Positions 45,046 to 53,365 of a DNA stretch of 64,000 bases are shown piece by piece (position 1 is the first letter of the stretch; each line of letters begins with the position of its first letter). The notes beneath the pieces are model-generated. The model was not told the DNA's origin, ran no database searches, and was given only the letters and a program-made list of their open reading frames with translations. The DNA comes from Myxococcus fulvus (lineage in GTDB: Bacteria; Myxococcota; Myxococcia; Myxococcales; Myxococcaceae): NCBI RefSeq assembly GCF_900111765.1, contig NZ_FOIB01000003.1:868001-932000 (forward strand), written 5' to 3'. Made by a program: the position numbers and the translations under genes.

Positions 45046-46032
45046 TCAGCCATGGGGACCGCCCGCGGCGCCCTCCGGCGGCGAGGCGCGCTCCAGCGCC
45101 TGCACCACCCACGGCCAGCCCACCAGGATGTTCCCCGGTGAGCGCAGGCAGGCATCCGCCACCGCCAGCACCTCCGCGGGCCGCGAGCGCACCGCCAGCG
45201 CCAGGTGTCGGCTCAGGAACGGGTGCGGCAGGTAGCTCAGGTTGTGATGGCGCACCGGCACCCAGTGCAACGTGGGGCGCCCCGTCCACCGCTCCACCGC
45301 GTACGCCACCGCCGACGCGAGCACCTCCAGCGCGTACAGCGGCAACCGGAACGCGCTCACCAGGAATGCCACCAGCGCCGACGCCGCCACCGCGCCGGCG
45401 AACGACACGTTGGCCTGCCGGCTCCACACCAACATGGGCACGACGCTGGTGACGATGGCCGCCACCTGCACCCGCCACACGGACGGACCCCGCCCGCCGC
45501 TGATGCTCGCGATGCTGCCCACCGACAGCCCGGACACCATGCCCAGGCAGATGCCCACCGCCACCCCCGCCGCGCCCCCGAGCACCGGCCCGAAGGCCCC
45601 CGCCGCCGTCGCGTGCAACCCCACCAGCATGGACAGGCTCGCCAGCGAGCCCAGCATCACCCCGGCCGCGAGCCCCGACACCTGCGCGAGCGCCAGACCC
45701 ACGGCCGAACAACACAACGCGGACACCGCCCAGCCGCCGCGAAGTGGAATGCCGGCGCAGTAGAGCCCCAGCCCCACCAGCCCCGTCACCAGCGGCGAGC
45801 CCACCACCAGCATCAACAACATCCGCCGGACGTAGAGCCCCGCGGCCCTGCCGCCGTTGGCCTGCTCACGCCACAGCTGGCCGATGCGCCCCCCGGGCGC
45901 GAGGATTCCCGCCGCGCGGAGCCTGTAGTGCAGGTCCACCGGACGGAACAACAGTAGCAATAGCAACCTCATCAGCGACGGAACCTGCTGCGGCATGTCC
46001 GTACGCGTTGGCTCCGCGGCCCCTGATTCCAC
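45046..46032 (-). CDS. Hypothetical polytopic membrane protein
   Basis: A 328-aa protein of no recognised family. Residues about 70-250 contain five to seven hydrophobic, Gly/Ala-rich segments (LVVGSPLVTGLVGLGLYC, GVAVGICLGMVSGLSVGSIA). The N-terminal segment FRPVDLHYRLRAAGI and a C-terminal soluble stretch with a His-rich motif WVPVRHHNLSYLPHPFL lie outside the membrane. This resembles the N-terminal membrane modules of some large myxobacterial signalling proteins but here is stand-alone. It lies between xerD and the YciO gene on the same strand. Confidence 0.65.
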   Translation of the reverse strand: MESGAAEPTRTDMPQQVPSLMRLLLLLLFRPVDLHYRLRAAGILAPGGRIGQLWREQANGGRAAGLYVRRMLLMLVVGSPLVTGLVGLGLYCAGIPLRGGWAVSALCCSAVGLALAQVSGLAAGVMLGSLASLSMLVGLHATAAGAFGPVLGGAAGVAVGICLGMVSGLSVGSIASISGGRGPSVWRVQVAAIVTSVVPMLVWSRQANVSFAGAVAASALVAFLVSAFRLPLYALEVLASAVAYAVERWTGRPTLHWVPVRHHNLSYLPHPFLSRHLALAVRSRPAEVLAVADACLRSPGNILVGWPWVVQALERASPPEGAAGGPHG

Positions 46033-46056
46033 GGCGGCCCCCCTCTTGTTCGAGTT

Positions 46057-46668
46057 TCAGTCCTCCAGCCTACCCTTGCCCTGCCGGAGGATTTCAAGCG
46101 TGTCGCCGATGAGTGAAACCACTGTCGACGGTTCGTTCAATGTCACGCCTCCGTCGAGGATGAGCTCCAGGCCGTGACCGAACGCGTCTTTTATCTCCCG
46201 AGCGTCCGTGAGCGGCTCACCGTCCGTATTGCTCACCGACGTCGTCACCAGAGGGCGCCCGAGTGCGCGCGCCAGCTCGCGCGCCAGGGGGGCATCCGGG
46301 ACCCGGATGCCGACCTGCTTCTGTTTCGACATCATCAAATCGGGCACCAGCCGCGTCGCCTCGAGGATGAAGGTGAACGCACCTGGAGTGAGACCCTTCA
46401 TCGTCCGATACGCGAAATTGCTGACGTGAGCGTAACGGGCGACGTCCGACAGGTCCGGGCACAGGAAGGACAGGGGCTTCTTCTTGTCGCGTCCCTTGAG
46501 CTGGTAGAGCCGCTCGATGGCCTTCTTCGAGCCCAGGTCACAGCCCATGCCGTAATACGTGTCCGTCGGGTAGGCGATGAGCCCGCCGCGCTCGAGCACC
46601 TCCACCGCGCGCTGGATGTGGCGCGGCGACGGGTGCTCCATGTCCACCTCGAGGATGGGTGCGGCCAT
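46057..46668 (-). CDS. YciO/Sua5/YwlC-family protein (threonylcarbamoyl-AMP synthase-like)
   Basis: A 203-aa YrdC-fold protein. GGLIAYPTDTYYGMGCDL binds nucleotide, and YQLKGRDKKKPLSFLC is the Lys-rich motif that lines the active site; TPGAFTFILEAT and VGIRVPDAPLAREL complete the fold. TsaC/Sua5 members make threonylcarbamoyl-AMP for the t6A37 tRNA modification. The N-terminus and the spelling KPLSFLC place this one nearer YciO, whose role is less clear. The two antiporter genes are transcribed toward it. Confidence 0.88.
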   Translation of the reverse strand: MAAPILEVDMEHPSPRHIQRAVEVLERGGLIAYPTDTYYGMGCDLGSKKAIERLYQLKGRDKKKPLSFLCPDLSDVARYAHVSNFAYRTMKGLTPGAFTFILEATRLVPDLMMSKQKQVGIRVPDAPLARELARALGRPLVTTSVSNTDGEPLTDAREIKDAFGHGLELILDGGVTLNEPSTVVSLIGDTLEILRQGKGRLED

Positions 46669-46703
46669 GATTCGTGTGTCCCTCCTGCGTGCGGCCCTGG
46701 AGC

Positions 46704-48002
46704 CTACGCGGTTCCCTGTGCCTCGTCCGTCCTGACTTCACCACTGGCCGTCAGTGCACGTCGCGTCAACACCGGGCCCACCAGCTCGTGCGCGGTGATC
46801 ATCGCGACGATGAGCACCTCCACCTGGGGCCCGAAGGTCGGGAACGTGCGCGACACCAGCGCCGCCAGGCCGAACGTCACGCCCGCCTGCGAGATGAGCC
46901 CCATCCACAGGTACTCCTTCAACCGCGGGTCATCCGTGGGGGCGAAGCGTCGACAGGCGAACCAGATGGCCAGCCCCCGCAGCACCACCAGGAGCAGCGC
47001 CGCCGGCCCCACCGTCATCAACGCGTCCAGCTTCAACCCCGCGCCCGCCGCCGCGAAGAAGAGCGCGAACACCGGCAGCCCCGCGCGCTGGATGGCGTGG
47101 TGGATGCGCTCCCCCTCGCGCTCGTCCAGGTTGGCGATGAGCGCGCCCGCCGCCAGCGACACCAGCAGCGGGGACAGGTGCAGCCGCGTGCCGCCCTCCG
47201 CCGCCGCGAAGGACAGCCCCACCAGGAACAGCGGCAGCTCCTGCTTCACGCCCCGCATGTAGAGGAGCATCACCACCGCGAGCACCCCGCCCACCACCAC
47301 CGAGCCGAACAGCTCCCACCCCACCCCGCTCAACAGGCCCGTCACGTCCAGCCCGCCGCCGAAGCTCGCCCGCGTCACGCCGGCCGCCAGCGCGAAGGCC
47401 ACCATGACGAACAAATCGCCGATGATGACCAGCGCCATCAGGAACTCCGTGAAGGAGCCCCGCGCGCTCGTCTCCTGGACGATGGCGATGGTCACCGTGG
47501 GCGAGAACGACACCACCACCGTGGACACCAGCGCGCTCACCGCCAGCGCCTGCTGCCACGTCATCGGCGCCAGGAACGGCAGCAGCGGCTTGAGCGCGAA
47601 GGTCGCCCCGAAGCACACGGTGAACGTCACGCCGCACACCGCGGCGCACAGGAGCGCCACCCTCGCGCCCACGCGGCGGATGAGCCCCAACCGCAGCTCC
47701 GTGCCGGCCACCAGCGCGATGAGGCTCACCGCCAGCCCCTTCACCAGGTCCAACCCCTTGACGCCTTCGCCCGGGATGAAGCCCAGCGCGTACGGCCCCA
47801 CCGCCACGCCCACCAGCAGGTAGCCCGTGAGCCGGGGCAGCCCCAGCCCCTTGGCCACCTTGCCCGCGAACAGGCCGCACAGGAGCAGCGCGCCGGCCGC
47901 CAGCGTCACCGGCGTGCCCGCGTCCTCGCGCAGCACCTGGGCGCGGCTGATGATGGCCAGGAGCCCCACCAGCAGCAGCAACCGCAGCACCGCGCCCTTC
48001 AT
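46704..48002 (-). CDS. Cation/proton antiporter, second of a tandem pair
   Basis: A 432-aa membrane protein with about 12 hydrophobic segments, of the monovalent cation:proton antiporter (CPA/Kef) superfamily. Landmarks are LGLPRLTGYLLVGVAVGPYALGF, VSFSPTVTIAIVQETSARGSF and FAAAGAGLKLDALMTVGP. It has no C-terminal RCK/TrkA-N regulatory domain, unlike KefB/C. Its start overlaps the stop of a second antiporter by 4 nt, and a PII-like small protein leads the unit. The two antiporters are diverged, so they may form a hetero-oligomer (inference). Confidence 0.85.
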   Translation of the reverse strand: MKGAVLRLLLLVGLLAIISRAQVLREDAGTPVTLAAGALLLCGLFAGKVAKGLGLPRLTGYLLVGVAVGPYALGFIPGEGVKGLDLVKGLAVSLIALVAGTELRLGLIRRVGARVALLCAAVCGVTFTVCFGATFALKPLLPFLAPMTWQQALAVSALVSTVVVSFSPTVTIAIVQETSARGSFTEFLMALVIIGDLFVMVAFALAAGVTRASFGGGLDVTGLLSGVGWELFGSVVVGGVLAVVMLLYMRGVKQELPLFLVGLSFAAAEGGTRLHLSPLLVSLAAGALIANLDEREGERIHHAIQRAGLPVFALFFAAAGAGLKLDALMTVGPAALLLVVLRGLAIWFACRRFAPTDDPRLKEYLWMGLISQAGVTFGLAALVSRTFPTFGPQVEVLIVAMITAHELVGPVLTRRALTASGEVRTDEAQGTA

Positions 48003-49219
48003 GTGGCCACCCCCACGTCCGCGGACGCTGGAGGCTCACGCGGCGGCGGTGGCGAGAGGACCTGACGGAAGGCCGGCCCCGCGAGCAATTCGTTCACCAC
48101 CGCGCCCACCACCACCACGTCCAGCACCCGGCGCGCCAGCGTGCCCGGCACCAGGAACTCGTATTCGGCCACCAGGCACAGCGCGAGCCCGCCCTGCGCG
48201 ATGAGCGCGTAGCCCACCCGGGGCGGCAGCTCCAACACGCCCCGCGCCAGCCGCTGCGCCATCCGTCCTCCCACGACCTTTCCCAGGAACCGCAGCCCCA
48301 CGAACCCCGGCACCAGCGCCCAGGCCGCCCAGTCGCGCGTGTACAGCCCGCTGCCCACCAGGAACACCACCACCAGGAACACCGGCCGCTCCACCCGCCC
48401 GAGCGCGCGCGCCACCCGCTCCACCGTGCGCCCGCCCACCAGCGCCAGCGTCGCCCCACACGCCACGCCCGCCAGCAGCGCCGACACCCGCAGGTACGCC
48501 GCCGCGCCGCCCACGAGCGCCACCATGCCCAGCGTCACCGTGGTCAATTCCGCCGGGTCCTTCATCGCGCGCGTCAGGAACGCCAGCAGCGCGCCGCACA
48601 GGACGCCCAGGAGCATGGCCAGACACACCAGGCCCAGCCCCTCACCGGCGTTGGAGCCCGCGCCCAGCACCAGCGCCACCGCCAGCACCGCCAGCCCCAG
48701 CGCGTCGTCGAGCATCGTCAGGAGCGCCACCCCCAGCCCCCGCGCCCGGTCCATCCTGCCGCCCCGGTACGCCAGCACCGCGAAGTGTCCGGAGGACAGG
48801 CTCGCCGCCGCGCCCAACAGCGACGCCGCCCCCACCGCCGCCACCACCGAGGGCCGCGACGTCAGCATCAAGGGCACCACCAGCGGCACCGCCACGAACA
48901 GGAACGCCGTCCCCGAGTGCGCCAGCGCCGCCGCGTACACCGGCCGGGGCAACAGCCGCAGCAGCCGGGGCTCCAGGTTCAACCCCAGGATGACGCCCGC
49001 GGTCCCCAGCCCCAGCGCCATCACCGGGCGCATCAACTGGACGTCCTCCGCGGACAGCACCCCCGCCGCCGAGGGGCCCAGGACGACGCCGAACAACAGG
49101 AACAGGAAGCCCCCCGCCGCCAGCCGCGCCAACGCGGGGAAACGCCCCGGGTCCAACGCCGGACTCGATGCGAGCAGGGAGAGCGCCGCGATGGCGAGGA
49201 AGACGAGCAGCGCTTGCAC
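47999..49219 (-). CDS. Cation/proton antiporter, first of a tandem pair
   Basis: A 406-aa membrane protein with about 12 hydrophobic segments. LFLLFGVVLGPSAAGVLSAED and SLSSGHFAVLAYRGGRMDRARG are antiporter features, and LLTMLDDALGLAVLAVAL supplies the acidic pair typical of the ion site. The C-terminus (PPPPREPPASADVG) is short and unstructured. It is coupled by a 4-nt overlap to the next antiporter and lies 32 nt after the PII-like gene, so the three form an operon. Ion specificity (Na+ or K+) is not readable. Confidence 0.85.
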   Translation of the reverse strand: MQALLVFLAIAALSLLASSPALDPGRFPALARLAAGGFLFLLFGVVLGPSAAGVLSAEDVQLMRPVMALGLGTAGVILGLNLEPRLLRLLPRPVYAAALAHSGTAFLFVAVPLVVPLMLTSRPSVVAAVGAASLLGAAASLSSGHFAVLAYRGGRMDRARGLGVALLTMLDDALGLAVLAVALVLGAGSNAGEGLGLVCLAMLLGVLCGALLAFLTRAMKDPAELTTVTLGMVALVGGAAAYLRVSALLAGVACGATLALVGGRTVERVARALGRVERPVFLVVVFLVGSGLYTRDWAAWALVPGFVGLRFLGKVVGGRMAQRLARGVLELPPRVGYALIAQGGLALCLVAEYEFLVPGTLARRVLDVVVVGAVVNELLAGPAFRQVLSPPPPREPPASADVGVAT

Positions 49220-49251
49220 GGGGCTTGCTTACACCGGCCGCGCCCCGCTCG

Positions 49252-49590
49252 TCACGAGCGCCGGTGGGTGGGTGCGGCGATCACCGGCAGGGCCACCAGC
49301 CGCCCCATCGGTGGATCATCCGCGTCCATCTCCAACTGGACACGTTGGATCATCCGCTCCATCTCCTCGGCCGACACGCCAGGGAGGGTGCTCACCAACA
49401 ACACCCGGTCCTCGTCCGCTCCGAGGGCCAGACTGCGAAGCCCCGCGAACACGGGGACTTCGGCGGACAGCGCCGCGGCCGCGCTGCGAGCTCGGACCAC
49501 CAGCGGCTCCGGGATTCCAAACTCCCGGAGCCGACGGATGGCTCGCTCGGTGCCTTCCACCTGCTCGAGGAACGTGATGACCAGGTACAC
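49252..49590 (-). CDS. Small PII/ferredoxin-like regulatory protein of the antiporter operon
   Basis: A 112-aa protein without a clear family name. Its predicted beta-alpha-beta-beta-alpha-beta order fits a PII-like fold: MYLVITFLEQ (strand), EGTERAIRRLREFG (helix), PEPLVVRARS, DRVLLVSTLPG, AEEMERMIQRVQLE (helix) and a closing GRLVALPVIAA strand, which resembles the end of GlnB/GlnK-type proteins. PII-like partners of transporters (SbtB, CutA-like) bind nucleotides and gate the transporter. It is the first gene of the antiporter unit. The assignment rests on secondary-structure pattern, not on conserved residues. Confidence 0.5.
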   Translation of the reverse strand: MYLVITFLEQVEGTERAIRRLREFGIPEPLVVRARSAAAALSAEVPVFAGLRSLALGADEDRVLLVSTLPGVSAEEMERMIQRVQLEMDADDPPMGRLVALPVIAAPTHRRS

Positions 49591-49628
49591 GCGGCCCGTC
49601 TTACCGGGTCCGCGCGCGGTTGGCCACG

Positions 49629-50081
49629 CTACTCGTTCTGGCCGGGGCCCGCCGTCTCACCGGAAGGAGCCGCCGGAGTCGTGGTGGAGCCCTCCGGCTG
49701 CGGCGCGGCGCCGCCCTCCTGTGCCGCCATCGCTGCCCGGGCCGCGCGCTTGCCCTCCTCGATGAGCTTCTTCACCTTCTGCCCACCCTTGCGGCCAATC
49801 TCCTCGTAGAAGTTCGGCCCGCGGGTGGCCTTGACGCGGTCACCACCCTTCTTGCCGATCTCCTCGTAGAACTTGGCGCCGCGCTCGGCCTTCACCGTCT
49901 CGCCGCCCTTGCGGCCAATCTCCTCGTAGAACGAGCGACCTCGCTCCGCCTTCACGGTCGCTCCGCCCTTGCGGCCGATGGTCTCGTAGAACTCGCGACC
50001 TCGCTCGTTCCGGACCGTCTCGCCACCCTTACGGCCCGCCTCGGCCACCGTCATGCTGCCCTTGTTGTCCTTGTCCGACAT
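49629..50081 (-). CDS. KGG-repeat stress protein
   Basis: A 150-aa highly charged protein. After MSDKDNKGSMTVAEA it contains four 20-residue units of the form GRKGGETVKAERGRSFYEEI and a fifth partial unit (GRKGGQKVKKLIEEG), then an acidic Ala/Pro/Thr tail. KGG repeats (stress-induced bacterial acidophilic repeat, as in E. coli YciG) are found in general stress proteins, and some members are DNA-associated. ATG 50081 follows GAGGAGAGG. The frame is open to 50504 but has no protein-like character there. Expression in stress or stationary phase is inferred. Confidence 0.88.
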   Translation of the reverse strand: MSDKDNKGSMTVAEAGRKGGETVRNERGREFYETIGRKGGATVKAERGRSFYEEIGRKGGETVKAERGAKFYEEIGKKGGDRVKATRGPNFYEEIGRKGGQKVKKLIEEGKRAARAAMAAQEGGAAPQPEGSTTTPAAPSGETAGPGQNE

Positions 50082-50393
50082 TGCGCCCTCTCCTCTCTTG
50101 GCTGCCTGCCCCCATCCCTCACCGCGATTGCCCCTTGCCTGAAACCTTGGGACGGAAGCGCCCCGATGCAAGCAAGCTCCGTACACCGCCAGCCGTTCTC
50201 GCCTGACCCACCACACCAAAACCCCAATGATTCCGGAGGGTTCGTCAAGCTCGCCCTGCTTACTTTCCCGGCGGAGGCATGCCCGGCAGGACGCTCTCTT
50301 GTTGAAAACAATTCCCTCCTCATTGCCGATTCCCGAACCGACACTCACTTTCATGCCCGCGGCGCGCGCTCTCGTGCCGCGGGGAGGCGTTGC
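50082..50393. promoter_or_regulatory. Divergent intergenic region between the KGG gene and the VTT gene
   Basis: These 312 nt hold no convincing gene and are less GC-rich than the surroundings. A small perfect dyad TTGTT-GAA-AACAA lies at 50299-50311 and could be an operator or part of a promoter. GAGGAG near 50090 and GGGGAGG at 50381-50387 are the ribosome-binding sites of the two flanking genes. Confidence 0.45.
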
Positions 50394-51176
50394 GTGGCGC
50401 AGGGTGCGAAGACATGGCTTCGGGTCCTGGCCCCGATGCTCGTGTCCGTGGGTGGACTGTTGACGCTCCGGCTCTTGGGGCCGGACTTCATCGACCAGCG
50501 ACATCTCTCGGATCTGCTGGCCCCACTGGGTGATGCGGCGCCTTTGGCATACATCGCCTTCCTCGCCGTACGTCCCCTGACGTTGCTGCCCGGGCAGCTC
50601 ATGACCGCCGTGGGCGGGATGATGTTCGGGACGCTTGCAGCGACCCTCTATTCACTAACGGGCAGCTTCCTGGCCGCCATGTTGCTCTTCGTGCTGGCAC
50701 GCAAGCTGGGGACCCGGCCGATGAAGCGCCTGGCTGGCGGCAAGTACCCGGCGCTCGTGCGCGCGGCCAAGCGCAACGACTTCCTCTTCTCGTTCACCAT
50801 GTGCATCAACCCGCTGTGCCCCACCGACGTGATGCTGGCCGCGGCCGCCGCCAGTGGCGCGCGCTTCTGGCCCTCGGTGGCCGGCGTGATGCTCGGCACC
50901 ATTCCCGGCACCTTCCTCACCGCGCAGTTCGGCAGCGGGCTGGCCCAGGGCCGCACGGTGATGACCGCGGTGTCCGCCGCGGGCCTGGTCCTGTCGTTGG
51001 TCCTGGGCGTGTTCATCGGCCGGCGCTTCTACAAGGAGCTCAATGAGGCTCCGGAAGTCCCTTCACCGCCATCAGATGCGCGAGGGGATTCGACGGTTCC
51101 CGAGCTGCGGAGCGCGACGGCCGCGGCGGTGCCTGCCGCTCAGGCCAAGAGCGGCGGCGTCCCTGCCACGTATTGA
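50394..51176 (+). CDS. TVP38/TMEM64 (VTT-domain) inner-membrane protein
   Basis: A 260-aa membrane protein of the DedA/VTT superfamily. After a first helix (APMLVSVGGLLTLRLLG) the VTT core shows FLAVRPLTLLPGQLMTAVGG, GMMFGTLAATLYSLTGSFLA and the later NPLCPTDVMLAAAAASGARFW with GVMLGTIPGTFLTAQFG. Family members act in membrane homeostasis and lipid scrambling or transport. A Pro/Ser-rich tail of about 45 residues follows. GTG 50394 is set by GGGGAGG six nt upstream; the open frame to 49620 is not protein-like. Confidence 0.85.
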   Translation: MAQGAKTWLRVLAPMLVSVGGLLTLRLLGPDFIDQRHLSDLLAPLGDAAPLAYIAFLAVRPLTLLPGQLMTAVGGMMFGTLAATLYSLTGSFLAAMLLFVLARKLGTRPMKRLAGGKYPALVRAAKRNDFLFSFTMCINPLCPTDVMLAAAAASGARFWPSVAGVMLGTIPGTFLTAQFGSGLAQGRTVMTAVSAAGLVLSLVLGVFIGRRFYKELNEAPEVPSPPSDARGDSTVPELRSATAAAVPAAQAKSGGVPATY

Positions 51177-51226
51177 GGCGCGCGCGGGCGTGGACACCCG
51201 CGCGGCCCCGGAGGTTCCCGCTGGCT

Positions 51227-52438
51227 TCAGTCCCAGCGGCTGGTGAGCTTCACGGACCACGAGCGGAGCGTGCCGCTGCCCTGCCCCGTGGGGTTGGAGA
51301 TGCGCAGGAGCCACTTGCCGTTGATGATGCCGTCGCGCGGGATGCCACGCGTCACGGGGATGCGCGCCGGGGGCACGCCCTCGTTGGGGCCGTCCCACAG
51401 CAGGGCCGTCTCACCACCCGGGTCCTCGAGCGTCAGCACCAGCTTCGACGGCTGGGCGTGCACCAGGTCCAGCTCCACGGTGATGTCCTCGGGCACCGAC
51501 GCGAGCCCCACCACGCCCACGGTGGACACCCAGGGCGTCGTCGTCGACGCCGGCAGCGACAGGTCCGAGTGGTTCGTGAAGGTGCCCGCCATCCACGACG
51601 GACGGCAGAGCCCGTCATCGGCGCCGGACTGAGGCCCCGAGCACGTCAGGCCCGCGGCGCACGGACGCAGCACGGAGCAGCTGTCACCGTCGCCCGGCAC
51701 GTACGCTGTATTGCGGCAGCGGCCGTAGGCGATGGGACCGCCGAAAGCCAGGCCCGTGCAGGACAGGCCCGCCTGACACGTGTTCGGCCCGGTGCAGGGG
51801 TCACCTTCCGGCGCGAGCGCGACGTGGTTCTTCAGCGCCTGGAGCCCCGTGCCATCCATGAACGGCAGGCGGGACAGCTCCACCAGGTGGTCGATGCGGC
51901 GCGCGTCGATGATGGCCTGCGCCTGGGCCGCGCTCAGGCCCACGCTGCCCTGCAGGACGTTGAGGGGCGCCGTGTTCGCGGCGGCGATGACCCGGCGGGC
52001 CTCGGCGAGGTTGAACGCGATGCCATGGAAGATGCCGACCTGCTCATCCAGCGGCATCTCCACGCGGCCGGTGCCCCGGACGTAGGCCTCCAGCGCCTCC
52101 AGCGCGGCCGGGCCCACCTGGGGAACCGCGTCCACCTGGGCGATGGAGACGAAGTGGCGATCATCCGCCGTGGACTCGATGCCGTCCGGCCCGTTGCGAT
52201 ACGCGATGATGCTCTGCGCGGTGAGCAGGTTGAGCGGCACCTCGTTGTCCAGCACGGCCACCGTCGTCGAGCGGGTGTTGAGGAACGCCAGCACACCCGT
52301 GGACGCAGGAGTCCCCGTCATCAGCGCCTGCGCGCGCGTCATCAGCACCGCGGCGGGCTTCTCCTCGGCGGGGGAGCCACAGCCCAACATCATGGGAAGA
52401 ATGGAAAGCGGTAGATACCGAATCAAGTTGAAGGTCAT
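51227..52438 (-). CDS. Lipoprotein with helix-hairpin-helix motifs and a C-terminal P-domain
   Basis: A 403-aa exported lipoprotein (lipobox around MMLGC). Two or more helix-hairpin-helix-like segments follow: IAQVDAVPQVGPAALEALEA and SRLPFMDGTGLQALKNHVAL, similar to ComEA-type domains. A Cys-rich stretch of about 80 residues comes next (CTGPNTCQAGLSCTG, CSVLRPCAAGLTC). The final ~130 residues look like a proprotein-convertase P-domain (GKWLLRISNPTGQGSGTLRSW). Surface DNA or protein binding is possible, but no function is known. ATG 52438 or 52453 may be the start; neither has a strong ribosome-binding site. Confidence 0.75.
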   Translation of the reverse strand: MTFNLIRYLPLSILPMMLGCGSPAEEKPAAVLMTRAQALMTGTPASTGVLAFLNTRSTTVAVLDNEVPLNLLTAQSIIAYRNGPDGIESTADDRHFVSIAQVDAVPQVGPAALEALEAYVRGTGRVEMPLDEQVGIFHGIAFNLAEARRVIAAANTAPLNVLQGSVGLSAAQAQAIIDARRIDHLVELSRLPFMDGTGLQALKNHVALAPEGDPCTGPNTCQAGLSCTGLAFGGPIAYGRCRNTAYVPGDGDSCSVLRPCAAGLTCSGPQSGADDGLCRPSWMAGTFTNHSDLSLPASTTTPWVSTVGVVGLASVPEDITVELDLVHAQPSKLVLTLEDPGGETALLWDGPNEGVPPARIPVTRGIPRDGIINGKWLLRISNPTGQGSGTLRSWSVKLTSRWD

Positions 52439-52509
52439 GGGAACCGTGTACATCAGGTATCCGACGTAATCTTCAACAGAGACGTCACGAGTCGCCTGTC
52501 ACGGCCCCT

Positions 52510-53286
52510 TCAGGTCGGCTTCAGCCTGTTGGCGCAGACGAAGGCGCCCGCGGCGGCGGTGAAGGAGGTGGCGGCGATCCACCCGTTCGCGGGGAGCTGG
52601 AACAGGGCCATGGCCGCCCCGACTCCGGCCAGCGTCAGGAAGACGCGACGCGCGCGCGCACGGCCTCCGCGCTGACGGCCCGCGGTCACCGTGTAGAAGA
52701 AGGCCCCCGCTCCCGCGACGAACTGGGCGAACAGGAACCGGTAGGCCGAGTTCCGGACGAGTTCCTCATGGAGTTCCATGAGGGTGGGCGGCGCCGGGGG
52801 CTCGCCGGACAGGGCCCGGAGCGTCGCATTGAAGCGGACGACGAGCGCGTTCTCCGACCCCATGGTCAGGAGGAAGACCTGGACGAGGACGACCCCGAAC
52901 AACGTCACGAGGAGGACGAGCCAGGGGACCGCGAAGCGCTGCCGTTGCCATTGGCGCAGGGCGTCGAGTTCCTCGGGCGTCAGCGTGAGCGCGTCGGGGT
53001 AGCCCAGGCTCAGGAGCGCCTGGGTGGCGGCGATGTTCGATGGCATCGTCGGCGTGCCGAGCCCCGCCAGGGCATGCGTCTCCAGGTAGGAGCGCACCAG
53101 CGTCGCGCTGCGCTGGGGTTCGGGCGCGGAGGGTAACTGGAGCAGCAGCGTGTTGATGTCCTCGGCCAGCAGCCCTCGCTCCTCCTCCGAGGCGCCCTGG
53201 GCCCGACGGACCAGGGCTTCGAGGCGCTCGGTCGCGGAGTCCTCCGCGCCAGGTCCTGTCACCGCCACTCGCTGAAGCTGACCCAC
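52510..53286 (-). CDS. Hypothetical membrane protein
   Basis: A 258-aa protein of no recognised family. The N-terminal half is soluble and helical, with acidic stretches (EEERGLLAEDINTLLLQLP) and LTPEELDALRQWQRQRFAV leading into a first membrane helix (PWLVLLVTLFGVVLVQVFLL). Three further hydrophobic segments follow near the C-terminus. GTG 53286 is supported by GGAGG six nt upstream. Its neighbour upstream on the same strand is the patatin gene. Confidence 0.7.
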   Translation of the reverse strand: MGQLQRVAVTGPGAEDSATERLEALVRRAQGASEEERGLLAEDINTLLLQLPSAPEPQRSATLVRSYLETHALAGLGTPTMPSNIAATQALLSLGYPDALTLTPEELDALRQWQRQRFAVPWLVLLVTLFGVVLVQVFLLTMGSENALVVRFNATLRALSGEPPAPPTLMELHEELVRNSAYRFLFAQFVAGAGAFFYTVTAGRQRGGRARARRVFLTLAGVGAAMALFQLPANGWIAATSFTAAAGAFVCANRLKPT

Positions 53287-53365
53287 CGTGTTCCTCCCGC
53301 GCCCCCGGTTGCGGCAGGGCGGGAGGCATCGTAGCGACCCTCCCCCACATTCCGGAAACGCCGGC

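Noticed and set aside
46704..49219. Duplicate or frameshifted single antiporter gene
   Set aside because: Each frame encodes a full set of about 12 helices and their sequences are clearly different, so they are two genes.
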